Below, piece after piece: positions 8,184 through 16,466 of a DNA stretch of 46,042 bases. Position 1 is the stretch's first letter, and the number at the start of each line of letters is the position of its first letter. The DNA lies in assembly GCA_934597165.1 (NCBI GenBank), contig CAKTQP010000012.1, positions 1-46,042 of the forward strand. The letters run 5' to 3'. A program made the position numbers and the translations under genes. Source of the stretch: an uncultured Oscillospiraceae bacterium (GTDB taxonomy: Bacteria; Bacillota; Clostridia; Oscillospirales; Oscillospiraceae). Below the pieces are notes generated by a model. That model saw only the letters and a list, made by a program, of their open reading frames with translations. It did not search any database and was not told the origin of the DNA.

Positions 8184-9211
8184 CGGGCGGTCTCCTTTCC
8201 GGCGTTCAGCCACAGCTGTTTCAGGGCGGATTCTTGCAGGTCAACGCCGATGAGGCAGAGCTTTCCCGTCACATCCGGCGTTCCTGGCCGGATGTGCTCC
8301 TCGCCCGGCACATAGTCGAAGTAGAGCCAACCGCCGTCCGGCGTGGGGACAGAGCCTTTGGCGCGGAGGACGGAGCCGAAGGCGTTTTGGTCGGAGAGCT
8401 GTCCCAGCAGGTCGGTCAGCTGTGCCTGGGAGAAGGCTTGGGTGGTCTCAAAGCCCACGGTGGAGAAGGCGGGCTTCTGTGCCAGCTTGCTGCCGGTGGG
8501 GGTACCCTTGCGCAGACCGCGGTACAGGGCGTTCCGGCTGTCGGCGGAGTGTGTGGTCAGCCGGGTCTGTCCCGCCAGTTCCACTTGGAGGTCATCCAAG
8601 ATGGCGGGCACGCTGTTGGTGTGCTCCATCACTTGACGGACCTGGGTGCCGTGGAGGGCGGAGAGGGGGGTGGTGATGAGGGGAGCGTCCGGGTTGTACT
8701 GTCGGAGGAGGCGGACGCAGGCATCCAACGTCTCAGGGGAGACGCAGTCGGTGCGGGTGAGGAGGAGGGAGGTGGCGGAGGTGATCTGGTCCTCGTAGAA
8801 GGTGCCAAAGTTCTCCACATAGAGGGCGCACTTGCTGGCGTCTACCACCGTTACCACCGCGTCGATCTCCAACTGATCCCGACAGGAGGATTGGTTGATG
8901 TTCCGCAATACGTCGGAGAGCTTGGCCACGCCGGAGGGCTCGATGAAGATGCGGTCCGGTTCCATCCAACCCAGGATGGAGCGCAGGGCGCTGCCAAAGT
9001 CGCCAGAGATGCTGCAGCAGATGCAGCCGGCAGTCAGCTCGGTGATGGCCACGTTGGTGCCCTGGAGAAAGGTGGCGTCCACGTTCACATCACCGTACTC
9101 GTTCTCCACCAGAACGATCTTTTCGTCCGCGTAGCCTTCCTGGATGAGCTTTTTGATGAGCGTTGTCTTTCCGGCTCCGAGAAAACCGGAAAAAATGGTT
9201 ACCTTAGTCAC
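8180..9211 (-). CDS. CobW/COG0523-family GTPase (putative metallochaperone)
   Basis: A 343-residue GTPase. The start is taken as GTG at 9211 because GGAGG precedes it by about 7 bp; the longer ATG frame at 9244 would contain that ribosome binding site. Walker A is GFLGAGKTT, the metal-binding motif is GCICC, and IFIEPSGVA is the family switch region. COG0523 proteins deliver zinc, cobalt or other metals to client enzymes. Two zinc alcohol dehydrogenases flank this operon, which makes them plausible clients (inference). No Zur-type operator was identified upstream. Confidence 0.85.
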   Translation of the reverse strand: MTKVTIFSGFLGAGKTTLIKKLIQEGYADEKIVLVENEYGDVNVDATFLQGTNVAITELTAGCICCSISGDFGSALRSILGWMEPDRIFIEPSGVAKLSDVLRNINQSSCRDQLEIDAVVTVVDASKCALYVENFGTFYEDQITSATSLLLTRTDCVSPETLDACVRLLRQYNPDAPLITTPLSALHGTQVRQVMEHTNSVPAILDDLQVELAGQTRLTTHSADSRNALYRGLRKGTPTGSKLAQKPAFSTVGFETTQAFSQAQLTDLLGQLSDQNAFGSVLRAKGSVPTPDGGWLYFDYVPGEEHIRPGTPDVTGKLCLIGVDLQESALKQLWLNAGKETAR

Positions 9212-9251
9212 GGAAAACCCTCCTCGTAGAACAGAATCTAGCATAAAATGG

Positions 9252-9281
9252 CCTGGCAGGGAGCATCTGCTCCCTGCCAGG
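9252..9281 (-). terminator. Hairpin downstream of the flavoenzyme gene
   Basis: A perfect 14-bp inverted repeat, CCTGGCAGGGAGCA and TGCTCCCTGCCAGG. On the minus strand it is followed by CCATTTTAT, a weak T tract. It separates the flavoenzyme/dehydrogenase unit from the CobW operon. Confidence 0.6.
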
Positions 9282-9361
9282 GGTGCGATAGGGATCAGAA
9301 TGAAAGATAGGATTGATACCTGAAATAAAATGAAAGTAGAAGAAGTAGGAAAGGGGGGCGC

Positions 9362-11359
9362 TTACAGGCTGCGTGCCACCTCGTAGGCAGCGGTGACACT
9401 GGTGTAGACGTTGCCCACCTCGTTCATGTCACCCACAGAGTACACTTCGATACCGGAGCCGAACAGCTCCTTGGCAAAGGAGGGCGCACGCTTTCTGCCG
9501 ATGGCGATGATGACGTGGTCGGCGTCCAGCTGGATGGGGTCTCCGCCGTCCGTGGGGGAGATGACGGCGCCCTGGTCGTTGATGGCGTCGATCTGATAGC
9601 CGGGCATGCAGTTGACCTTGTAGTAGTCCAGCAGATCGGGGATCATCTGGCGCACCATCAGGGGCAGCATCTTGCTGGCGCCCAGGATAGCGGGAGCAGC
9701 TTCCACCACGGTGACTTCCTTGCCGTCCATGGCGAAGTCCAGTGCGGTCTCGCAGCCCACCAGGCCGCCGCCGATGACCACGATCTTCTTGTCGTCGGCA
9801 TAGGCTTCCTTGGTCTCGTGGGCGTCGATGAAGGAGACAGCCTTGGGATGTTCGATGCCCTGGATGCTCTTGGGCATAAGGGAGCCGGAGCCCATGGCCA
9901 TGATGACTGCGTCGGGAGCCAGCTCCTTCAGCTTCTCCGCCGTCATGTCGGCGTTGAGCACCACGGGGATGCCCATCTCCTGGACGTCATTGATGTACCA
10001 GTGCATGAGCTGCAGGGTCTCCTTCTTGAAGGAGGGCGCGCCAGCGGCGTTGAGCAGACCGCCCAGACGGCCGGAGCGCTCATAGATGGTCACGTCGTGG
10101 CCACGGAGCTTGGCGATGCGTGCCGCTTCCATACCGGCGATACCGCCGCCGATGACGGCTACCTTCTTGGGGGTCATGGTCTTCTCGATGTGATAGTTGC
10201 CCTCTCTGCGTGCGCTGGGGTTGACGGCGCAGGTGACGTTGGCGCAGGTCTGGAGGCGGTTCATGCAGCCCACCAGGCAGCCGATGCAGGGACGGATCTT
10301 CTCCGGCTTGCCCATCTCCAGCTTCTTGCCGTAGTCGGGGTCTGCCAGGGACTGACGGCCGATGACCACTGCATCCACCTTGCCGTCAGCGATGGCCTTC
10401 TCGTTCATGAACGGGTCGTTCATGCGGGAGCCGCACAGGACGGGGATGTTCACCACTTCCTTGCACTTGGCCGCCAGGTCGATGACGTGGCCCTGGGGCA
10501 TGTAGCTGGGCGCGATGGCGTAATAGAAGGAGTCATAGGTACCCACGTCTACGCTCAGACAGTCGTAGCCGTAGGATTCCAGGAGCTGCGCGATGCGCAG
10601 ACCCTCTTCCAGGGTACGGCCAGCCTCTTCCTTGCCCAGCAGGTCGGGCTTGTTCAGCCCCTTGATGTAGCTCTTCAGACCCAGGCGCATACTGACGGGG
10701 AAGTCGGAGCCGCAGACCTGCTTGACGCCCTCGATGATCTCCTTGCACACCCGCAGACGGTTCTCCAGGCTGCCGCCGTATTCGTCAGTGCGGTGGTTGG
10801 TCAGGGACATAGCGAACTGATCCAGCAGATAGCCCCAGTGGAGGGCGTGGATCTCCACGCCGGCGAAGCCGCTGTTCTTGCACAGCTCTGCCATCTCCAC
10901 CACGCAGTCCACCTTCTGGTGGATCTGGTCAACGGTCAGCTCGGGGGTGGTGATGTTGGGGAAATAGAATTCGGGCAGGGGGGAGCAGGAGTAGTTGCCG
11001 GGGTCGTTGCGGCCCAGGCCCAGGGTGACCTGCTGGAACAGCTTGGTGTCATACACCGCGCAGCGGTCGTTGAGCCGGTGACCCTGTTTCATATAGGAGT
11101 CCTTGTGGGTCAGGACGTTGTAGGTGTCGCTGTGGGGATCGACCTTGTTGTCCGGGAACGCAGTGCAGCCCAGGAAGACCAGGCCGAAGCCACCCTTGGC
11201 ACGCTGGACGATGTGTTCGATGCCCAGCTCGCTGTATTCCCCGTGAGGGCCGGCCAGGCCGTGATAACCCTCGCCCATGGGTGCCACGCAGAGACGGTTC
11301 TTGATGGTCAGGTTGCCGATCTGCATGGGGGAGAGCAGATGTTCAAATTGATTTGCCAT
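9362..11359 (-). CDS. Old-yellow-enzyme-type NADH:flavin oxidoreductase / enoate reductase
   Basis: A 665-residue protein with the domain plan of 2,4-dienoyl-CoA reductase, enoate reductase and the bile-acid enzymes BaiCD/BaiH. Residues ~1-350 form an FMN TIM barrel with HALHWGYLLDQF and the family motif DEYGGSLENR. C358, C361, C365 and C377 (C-x2-C-x3-C-x11-C) bind a 4Fe-4S cluster. Residues ~398-665 form the FAD/NAD(P) module with GGGIAG at 404-409 and a second GGGLVG. Such enzymes reduce activated C=C bonds with NAD(P)H. The family also covers steroid, cinnamate and flavonoid reductases, so the substrate stays open. It follows the second alcohol dehydrogenase by 44 bp in one transcription unit. 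Confidence 0.9.
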   Translation of the reverse strand: MANQFEHLLSPMQIGNLTIKNRLCVAPMGEGYHGLAGPHGEYSELGIEHIVQRAKGGFGLVFLGCTAFPDNKVDPHSDTYNVLTHKDSYMKQGHRLNDRCAVYDTKLFQQVTLGLGRNDPGNYSCSPLPEFYFPNITTPELTVDQIHQKVDCVVEMAELCKNSGFAGVEIHALHWGYLLDQFAMSLTNHRTDEYGGSLENRLRVCKEIIEGVKQVCGSDFPVSMRLGLKSYIKGLNKPDLLGKEEAGRTLEEGLRIAQLLESYGYDCLSVDVGTYDSFYYAIAPSYMPQGHVIDLAAKCKEVVNIPVLCGSRMNDPFMNEKAIADGKVDAVVIGRQSLADPDYGKKLEMGKPEKIRPCIGCLVGCMNRLQTCANVTCAVNPSARREGNYHIEKTMTPKKVAVIGGGIAGMEAARIAKLRGHDVTIYERSGRLGGLLNAAGAPSFKKETLQLMHWYINDVQEMGIPVVLNADMTAEKLKELAPDAVIMAMGSGSLMPKSIQGIEHPKAVSFIDAHETKEAYADDKKIVVIGGGLVGCETALDFAMDGKEVTVVEAAPAILGASKMLPLMVRQMIPDLLDYYKVNCMPGYQIDAINDQGAVISPTDGGDPIQLDADHVIIAIGRKRAPSFAKELFGSGIEVYSVGDMNEVGNVYTSVTAAYEVARSL

Positions 11360-11403
11360 GATAATGAAATCCTTTCGTGTGTGTGGGACAGGATAGACTG
11401 GGA

Positions 11404-12537
11404 TCAGTCAAAGAGCAGGACGGGTTTGATGACCTTCTGTGCCATGTCGTCTGCCATGGCCTGCTGGATGTCCTCGAACTTGTAGAAGCCGATCATCTTG
11501 TCCAGGGGGAACTTGCCGTTCTGGTACAGGTCGCAGATGACGTGGATGATGGTGTCATTGGAGATGTTGCCCATGCGGACGAAAGTGATGCTCTTGCTGT
11601 CCACTTCGCCGAAGAACCAGTTGTCGAACTGCATGGCGCCAGCAACACCGACCTGTGCCACGTGACCGCCGCCGCGGACTGCCAGCATACAGGGCTTGAT
11701 GGCGCAGATGGCCTTTTCGGTGTCGATGGAGATGCCGGAGGCTTCCACCATGTAGTGTGCGCCCTTGCCGCCCATGGCGTCCAGCAGTTCCTGGGTGATC
11801 TGTTCTGCGGTCTTGTGCTTCAGGTCGACGATAGCGTCCGCACCGGTCTCCTTGGCCAGCTTCAGGCGGTCGTCGTTGACGTCGGTGATGACCACGCGTG
11901 CGCCCATGGCCTTTGCCATCCACAGAGCGGACAGACCCACGGTGCCAGCGCCGTTGACGATGACCCATTCGCCGTACTTGGGCTTGATGACGTTGTACAC
12001 GGTGCCAGCGCCGGTACGCATACCGCAGCCGATGGGACCCGCGATGCGCATATCGAAGTCATCGGGGATCTTGGTGATGCAGCGCTGGTTGGAGACGCAG
12101 TATTCTGCGAAGGAGGACTGCTGGAACAGGATGGACACTGGTTCGCCGTTGCGGCTGAGGGGGGTGGTGCCGAAGAAGTCCACGCCATCGAGGAGGATGT
12201 GCAGGTTGGCGGCCTGTTCGCAGTACCATTCCATCCCTTCGCTGCAAGCGTCACATTCGCCGCAGGAGGGGTTGGAGATGATGACGTTGTCGCCGGGCTT
12301 GAACTTGGTCACGCCAGGGCCGACGCTCTCGACTACGCCAGCGCCTTCATGCCCCAGAACGATGGGCAGGGGGATGGGGACGCCCCACTCGTTGGTGGCG
12401 TGAGCGATGTCAGTGTGGCAGATGCCAGCGCTGATGATCTTCACGCGGACTTCGTTGTCCAGGGGTTCGCGGATGTCCAGCTCCTGGATGGTCATGGGCT
12501 TGCTCTGATCGTCTACGACAGCAGCTTTGATCTTCAT
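11404..12537 (-). CDS. Zinc-dependent alcohol dehydrogenase, MDR family (paralogue 2)
   Basis: A 377-residue paralogue of the gene at 5717, with the same zinc ligands (C40, H63-E64, and the C92/C95/C98/C106 structural site) and nucleotide motif GAGTVG. Long blocks are identical, for example HILLDGVDFFGTTPL. A few extra residues occur near KHKTAEQITQELL and GISIDTEKAI. TAGGAGG sits 8 bp before the ATG. It is the first gene of a unit with the flavoenzyme, so an alcohol/ketone step is probably paired with a C=C reduction on the same molecule (inference). The divergent TetR gene upstream is the likely regulator. Confidence 0.9.
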   Translation of the reverse strand: MKIKAAVVDDQSKPMTIQELDIREPLDNEVRVKIISAGICHTDIAHATNEWGVPIPLPIVLGHEGAGVVESVGPGVTKFKPGDNVIISNPSCGECDACSEGMEWYCEQAANLHILLDGVDFFGTTPLSRNGEPVSILFQQSSFAEYCVSNQRCITKIPDDFDMRIAGPIGCGMRTGAGTVYNVIKPKYGEWVIVNGAGTVGLSALWMAKAMGARVVITDVNDDRLKLAKETGADAIVDLKHKTAEQITQELLDAMGGKGAHYMVEASGISIDTEKAICAIKPCMLAVRGGGHVAQVGVAGAMQFDNWFFGEVDSKSITFVRMGNISNDTIIHVICDLYQNGKFPLDKMIGFYKFEDIQQAMADDMAQKVIKPVLLFD

Positions 12538-12877
12538 ACTTGTTACCTCCTAAATTTTGTGTTACATGAAATGGAAAAAGGGGTTGTTCAGCGGGTGGAC
12601 CGCTTGTCTATGTTTTAACAATAACCGGGTCGCGGCCGTTTCTCAATTTATAAATCTGAGGGAAATTCCACTTGCGGATTTCAGGGGGAAAGCATCCTCT
12701 TGTAGATGTTTGGGGAGAAATATTCTGAAATGTACAAAATGGGCTTTTTGTCAAAAGATTCATAAAATAGAGAATGTGGGGTAGAAAGAACTGGAATTGG
12801 GAGGAAAATGTTGATTTTTCATCAGAAATGCTATAATAGGAACAAACGGACTGAGAAAACCCTGGAGGTGAAGAGAT
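12538..12877. promoter_or_regulatory. Divergent promoter region between alcohol dehydrogenase 2 and the TetR gene
   Basis: On the minus strand, TTGAGA (complement of 12641-12646) is followed after 17 bp by TATTGT (complement of 12618-12623), a good sigma-A-type promoter for the dehydrogenase/flavoenzyme unit. On the plus strand, TATAAT at 12832-12837 has TTGATT at 12811-12816 with a short 15-bp spacer, probably the TetR-gene promoter. No clean palindromic operator was found between them and no gene is seen in these 340 bp. Confidence 0.6.
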
Positions 12878-13456
12878 ATGGCGATCGACGTAAAGGCGCT
12901 CATCGCGGACGCATTGCTGCGGTTGTGTGAGAAGAAACCGTTGGACACCATCAAAGTGAAGGATATATTGACCGAGTCAGGCGTGAGCCGACAGGCGTTC
13001 TATAACCATTTCCGGGACAAATACGACCTCATCAACTGGATCTACTACACCTACATCATGGATGACTTCCACGATGTGGACATCAAGGACGAGATCTATG
13101 ACCACCTGGTGCAATACTTCAGCAACATCCAGCGCTACCACAGCTTCATGAAGCAGGCGCTGTCCATCACCGGTCAGAACTGCCTGCGGGACTTCATGAC
13201 CGAGTGCATGAAGGAGTGGGATCTGAGCTGGCACCTCCATTGGTTCTCCCAGGAGGGGCAGGCGGTGGAGACGGTGTCGGAAAAGATGAAGTTCTCCGTC
13301 TGGTACCACTCCCTGGGCAACGTCAGCGTCATCATCAACTGGGTCATGGACGATATGCCCGTCTCGGTGGAGGAGATGGCACAGTGGATCATGGAAGTGA
13401 AGTACTACCGGGTGTACGAATTTATGAAGGAACCGTCTGACCAAGCAGAGGCATAA
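12878..13456 (+). CDS. TetR/AcrR-family transcriptional regulator
   Basis: A 192-residue regulator. The N-terminal helix-turn-helix reads TIKVKDILTESGVSRQAFYNHFRDKYDLINWIYY, with the SRQAFYNHF recognition helix typical of TetR proteins. The C-terminal helical part (~60-185) is the ligand-binding/dimer domain, of the type seen in DhaS-like TetR proteins. GGAGGTG precedes the ATG. It is divergent from the dehydrogenase/flavoenzyme unit and upstream of two transporter genes, so it probably controls import and conversion of the same compound (inference from layout). Repressor or activator action cannot be told. Confidence 0.88.
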   Translation: MAIDVKALIADALLRLCEKKPLDTIKVKDILTESGVSRQAFYNHFRDKYDLINWIYYTYIMDDFHDVDIKDEIYDHLVQYFSNIQRYHSFMKQALSITGQNCLRDFMTECMKEWDLSWHLHWFSQEGQAVETVSEKMKFSVWYHSLGNVSVIINWVMDDMPVSVEEMAQWIMEVKYYRVYEFMKEPSDQAEA

Positions 13457-13468
13457 CCAAAAAACACC

Positions 13469-13503
13469 AACGCCCTCTGGCAGCTGCCAGAGGGCGTTTT
13501 TTG
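13469..13503 (+). terminator. Terminator of the TetR gene
   Basis: A perfect palindromic stem, CGCCCTCTGGCAG paired with CTGCCAGAGGGCG (13471-13496), is followed by TTTTTT, 13 bp after the stop codon. Confidence 0.92.
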
Positions 13504-13657
13504 CGCGCTGTTGTGGGTCGTTGTGGATGAAATCGGGAAAATATCAACTTAAGGACGCTTTTTTTGCCCAGTCCTTTTGTGGAACACGCACAAGGTTTGT
13601 AAATTGAATCAGCGGGGCGGGCAAGGTACTATCTAGCTAGACCGGATTGTTTGAAAA

Positions 13658-13667
13658 TTAACGTTAA
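13658..13667. promoter_or_regulatory. Palindrome upstream of the transporter genes
   Basis: TTAACGTTAA is a perfect 10-bp palindrome about 50 bp before the first transporter start. CTAGCTAG lies a little upstream at about 13634. Either could be an operator. No matching site was found before the dehydrogenase genes. Confidence 0.3.
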
Positions 13668-13715
13668 GAAAAAGACAATTTTACCTGTGTGAAAAAACGA
13701 AAGGAGAAATCTGTT

Positions 13716-14996
13716 TTGAGAGAGAAACGCATCATCCCCAAAGCGCCCAAATACCGCTTCGCGGTCTTCTTCATGATGCTCCTGGGCTACATCTTCGCCT
13801 ACGGCACCCTTCAAATCATCTCGGCGCTCCATACCGACATCATCTCCAGCACCGGCATTGCCGAGGGAGGTCTGTCCCTGGCGGCGTCCATCTGTTCCCT
13901 GACCTGGGGCGTCTTCGCCGGCATCGCCGGTGGGCTCAACGCCAAGTTCGGTGGGAAATGGGTCCTGTTCTGCGGCCTGGTCATCATGGCCGTCTCCGGC
14001 GCCCTCTTCCTTACTGGCCCCACCAGCCTCTTCCTCATGTGCCTCATCCGCCTCATCCAGGGCATCGGCGCCGGCATGGCCGCTCCCACCGCCATGACCA
14101 TGGTCTCCGTCTGGTTCCCCAAGCGGGAGCGAGCCATGGCACAGGGCTGCCTGGCCTGCTTCTACGGGGTGAGCCTGTCCCTGTGTACCGTGTACAGCTA
14201 TGCGTGCAGCCAGAACGGCTGGACCTGGTATCAGACCACCGGCTGGGCACTGGTGGCCTGCGGCGTGGTCCTGGCTATCATCGTGGCCGTGTGCTATCGG
14301 GACATTGAAAAGGAGTACGGCGTCGCCGTCATCGACGAGGCCATCGCCGGATACGTCCCGGAAAAGATCGAGACCACCAGCGGCGCCGGCAGCCTGGACA
14401 AGCCCCGGAACTGGTCGGAGGCTGTGCGCTTCCCCGGGTTCTGGATCCTGGGCTTCACCCTGTTCTGCTATGACGTCTCCGCCATCGGCACCGGCTTCGT
14501 CTTCCCCCTCTTCCTGAGCCACTGCGGCTTCCTGCCCGCCCAGGCTACCTCTATCATGTCCCTGGGCACTCTGAGCACCCTGGTCTTCTGCCTCTTCGGC
14601 GGCATCCTCAGCGACAAGATCTTCCGTGCCAAGCGTACCCCCGTCACCATGATGGCCTTCGGCGGCGCAGCCCTGTTCTTTGCCATCATCGGCTTCTGCG
14701 CCAAATCCGTCCCCATCCCCGTCCTCATCGGCCTGTACTTTGTGGCCTATGGCTTTTTGAATTTCTCCGGCGGCCCCAGCTGGTCACTGCCTGCGGAGAT
14801 CGTCGCACCGGAGTTCGCCCAGCAGAAAATGGGCGCCAACCTCATGTTCTCCAACATCGGCGGCGCTCTCATGATCACCGTCATCGGCTACATCATCGGC
14901 GCCACCAACGCCACCGTGGGGCTGTACTGCCTGGTGGGAGTGCAGCTGTGTACCTGCCTGGGGGCGTTCATCCTGCACAAGCTCTATAAACTGTGA
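13716..14996 (+). CDS. MFS transporter, oxalate/formate-antiporter-like (copy 1)
   Basis: About 426 residues with 12 predicted hydrophobic segments. The start is taken as TTG at 13716, since AAAGGAG ends about 9 bp before it; the upstream GTG at 13689 would place this ribosome binding site inside the gene. The MFS loop motif between helices 8 and 9 is GGILSDKIFRAKRTP, and the first half has GGLNAKFGGKWV. The architecture resembles the OFA (oxalate:formate antiporter) branch, which also includes carriers for other organic acids. It heads a two-transporter operon with the gene at 15059. The substrate is probably the acid or product handled by the neighbouring reductase cluster (inference). Confidence 0.85.
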   Translation: MREKRIIPKAPKYRFAVFFMMLLGYIFAYGTLQIISALHTDIISSTGIAEGGLSLAASICSLTWGVFAGIAGGLNAKFGGKWVLFCGLVIMAVSGALFLTGPTSLFLMCLIRLIQGIGAGMAAPTAMTMVSVWFPKRERAMAQGCLACFYGVSLSLCTVYSYACSQNGWTWYQTTGWALVACGVVLAIIVAVCYRDIEKEYGVAVIDEAIAGYVPEKIETTSGAGSLDKPRNWSEAVRFPGFWILGFTLFCYDVSAIGTGFVFPLFLSHCGFLPAQATSIMSLGTLSTLVFCLFGGILSDKIFRAKRTPVTMMAFGGAALFFAIIGFCAKSVPIPVLIGLYFVAYGFLNFSGGPSWSLPAEIVAPEFAQQKMGANLMFSNIGGALMITVIGYIIGATNATVGLYCLVGVQLCTCLGAFILHKLYKL

Positions 14997-15058
14997 GAGG
15001 GGGAGAGAGAAGTCAGATCTGTTTGGAACCTATCATACATCAAGGAGGGTAATTTTTA

Positions 15059-16354
15059 ATGAGTACCATGAAAAAAGAGATCGTAATGTTAAAGAAAGCG
15101 CCAGCGTACCGCTTCGTCGTCTTCATCCTGATGGCCCTGTGCTACGTCCTGGTCTACGCCGGCACCCAGACCTTCGCGGCACTGGCCGGTGACATCATGA
15201 ACAGCGTGGGCATCGGCGCAGGCAAGATGTCCCTGCTCTCGTCCATCGGCACCCTGGCTATGGCTATCTTCTCCTTCTTCGCCGGTGTCTTTATGGGCAA
15301 GTTCGGCGGCAAGAAGGTCATCATCGGCGGCCTGCTGGTCATGGCGCTGTCAGGCGTCCTCTACCTGACCAACCCGGCCAGCGAAGCGCTCCTGTACCTG
15401 TTCCGCATTATCCAGGGCTTCGGCTGCGGCGCCACCAACTCCGCTCTGATGGCACTGGTCAGCGTCTGGTTCCCGTCCAACGAACGCGGCATGGCACAGG
15501 GCATCCTGTCCTGCTTCTACGGCGCCAGCGTCTCCGTGGGCACCTTCTACGTCTTCCTGTGCAAGGACATGGCTTGGTACCAGACCATGGGCTACCTGTT
15601 CCTGGGCGGCGGCGTCCTCTTCGCCTTGCTCATCCTGCTGTTCTACAAGGACATTGAAAAGGCACACGGTGTCTCCATCATCGACGAAGCCATCGAAGGC
15701 TATACCGCAGGAACTGCCACCCCCGTGGCCGGCCAGGAGGCAAAGAGCGCTTTCCACAAGGCCAAGAACTGGAGTGAAGCCCTCAAGTCCCCGGCCTTCT
15801 GGCTCACCGGCATCATGACGTTCTTCTACTGCTCCTCCTGCTACGGCACCGCCTTCGTCTTCCCCCTCTTCCTGACCGGCTCCGGCCTGGATGCCGCCGC
15901 CTCCACCTCCGTCATGTCCCTGGGCAGCATCAGCACCATTATCTTCTGCCTGGTGGGCGGCGTCCTCAGCGATAAACTCTTCCACTCCAAGCGCACCCCG
16001 GTCACCATGATGGCCTTCGGCGGCTCCGCCATCTTCTTCACCATCATCGCCCTGGTCATCCATTCCGTGCCCATCGGCGCCCTCATCGCCTTGTACTTCA
16101 TCGCCTTCGGCCTGCTCAACTTCGCCGGTGGCCCCGCTTGGGCCCTGCCCGCAGAAGTGGTCGCACCGGAATTTGCCCAGCAGAACACCGGCAACTGCCT
16201 CCTCTTCGCCAACATCGGCGGCTTCATCATGACCACCGTCGCCGGCATCCTCATGGAGAACGTCAGCGTCGCCGCAGGCTTCATCTGCATCATCGCCTGC
16301 CAGGTCATGGTCTTCGTCCTGGCCCTGCTGCTGCGCCTGAAGTGCAAAGTCTGA
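15059..16354 (+). CDS. MFS transporter, oxalate/formate-antiporter-like (copy 2)
   Basis: A 431-residue 12-helix carrier, paralogous to the gene just upstream. Shared blocks include KRTPVTMMAFGG, FAGGPAWALPAEVVAPEFAQQ (versus FSGGPSWSLPAEIVAPEFAQQ) and KDIEKAHGVSIIDEAIEGY. AAGGAGG precedes the ATG and the gap to copy 1 is 62 bp, so they are co-transcribed. Two carriers side by side could form an uptake/export pair, two specificities, or a heteromer; sequence alone cannot decide. A terminator follows. Confidence 0.87.
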   Translation: MSTMKKEIVMLKKAPAYRFVVFILMALCYVLVYAGTQTFAALAGDIMNSVGIGAGKMSLLSSIGTLAMAIFSFFAGVFMGKFGGKKVIIGGLLVMALSGVLYLTNPASEALLYLFRIIQGFGCGATNSALMALVSVWFPSNERGMAQGILSCFYGASVSVGTFYVFLCKDMAWYQTMGYLFLGGGVLFALLILLFYKDIEKAHGVSIIDEAIEGYTAGTATPVAGQEAKSAFHKAKNWSEALKSPAFWLTGIMTFFYCSSCYGTAFVFPLFLTGSGLDAAASTSVMSLGSISTIIFCLVGGVLSDKLFHSKRTPVTMMAFGGSAIFFTIIALVIHSVPIGALIALYFIAFGLLNFAGGPAWALPAEVVAPEFAQQNTGNCLLFANIGGFIMTTVAGILMENVSVAAGFICIIACQVMVFVLALLLRLKCKV

Positions 16355-16382
16355 TCCTTCCCAATTCCATTCTGAACTTGCG

Positions 16383-16413
16383 AAAAAGTGACGCCTCGTG
16401 CGTCACTTTTTTG
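16383..16413. terminator. Terminator of the transporter operon
   Basis: AAAAAGTGACGC (16383-16394) pairs with GCGTCACTTTTT (16400-16411), followed by further T. The stem arms match those of the hairpin at 6908-6929, so both may come from one terminator family that flanks this metabolic cluster. Confidence 0.85.
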
Positions 16414-16434
16414 CGTCCCCAGATAACTGTGCAG

Positions 16435-16466
16435 AAAAAACACGACGCAGGACGCATCGTGTTTTA
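16435..16466 (-). terminator. Terminator overlapping the end of the small minus-strand gene
   Basis: On the minus strand AAACACGA ... TCGTGTTT is followed by a run of T. The stem overlaps the stop codon of the gene at 16464. Confidence 0.7.

Noticed and set aside
9362..11359. Calling the flavoenzyme BaiCD, BaiH or a specific steroid reductase
   Set aside because: The fold and cofactor sites are shared by many substrate classes, and no other bai or steroid-specific gene is present.
9515..11485. A 656-codon plus-strand open frame over the flavoenzyme gene
   Set aside because: Antisense shadow with Ala/Gly/Asp/His-rich low-information sequence; the minus strand carries all OYE motifs.
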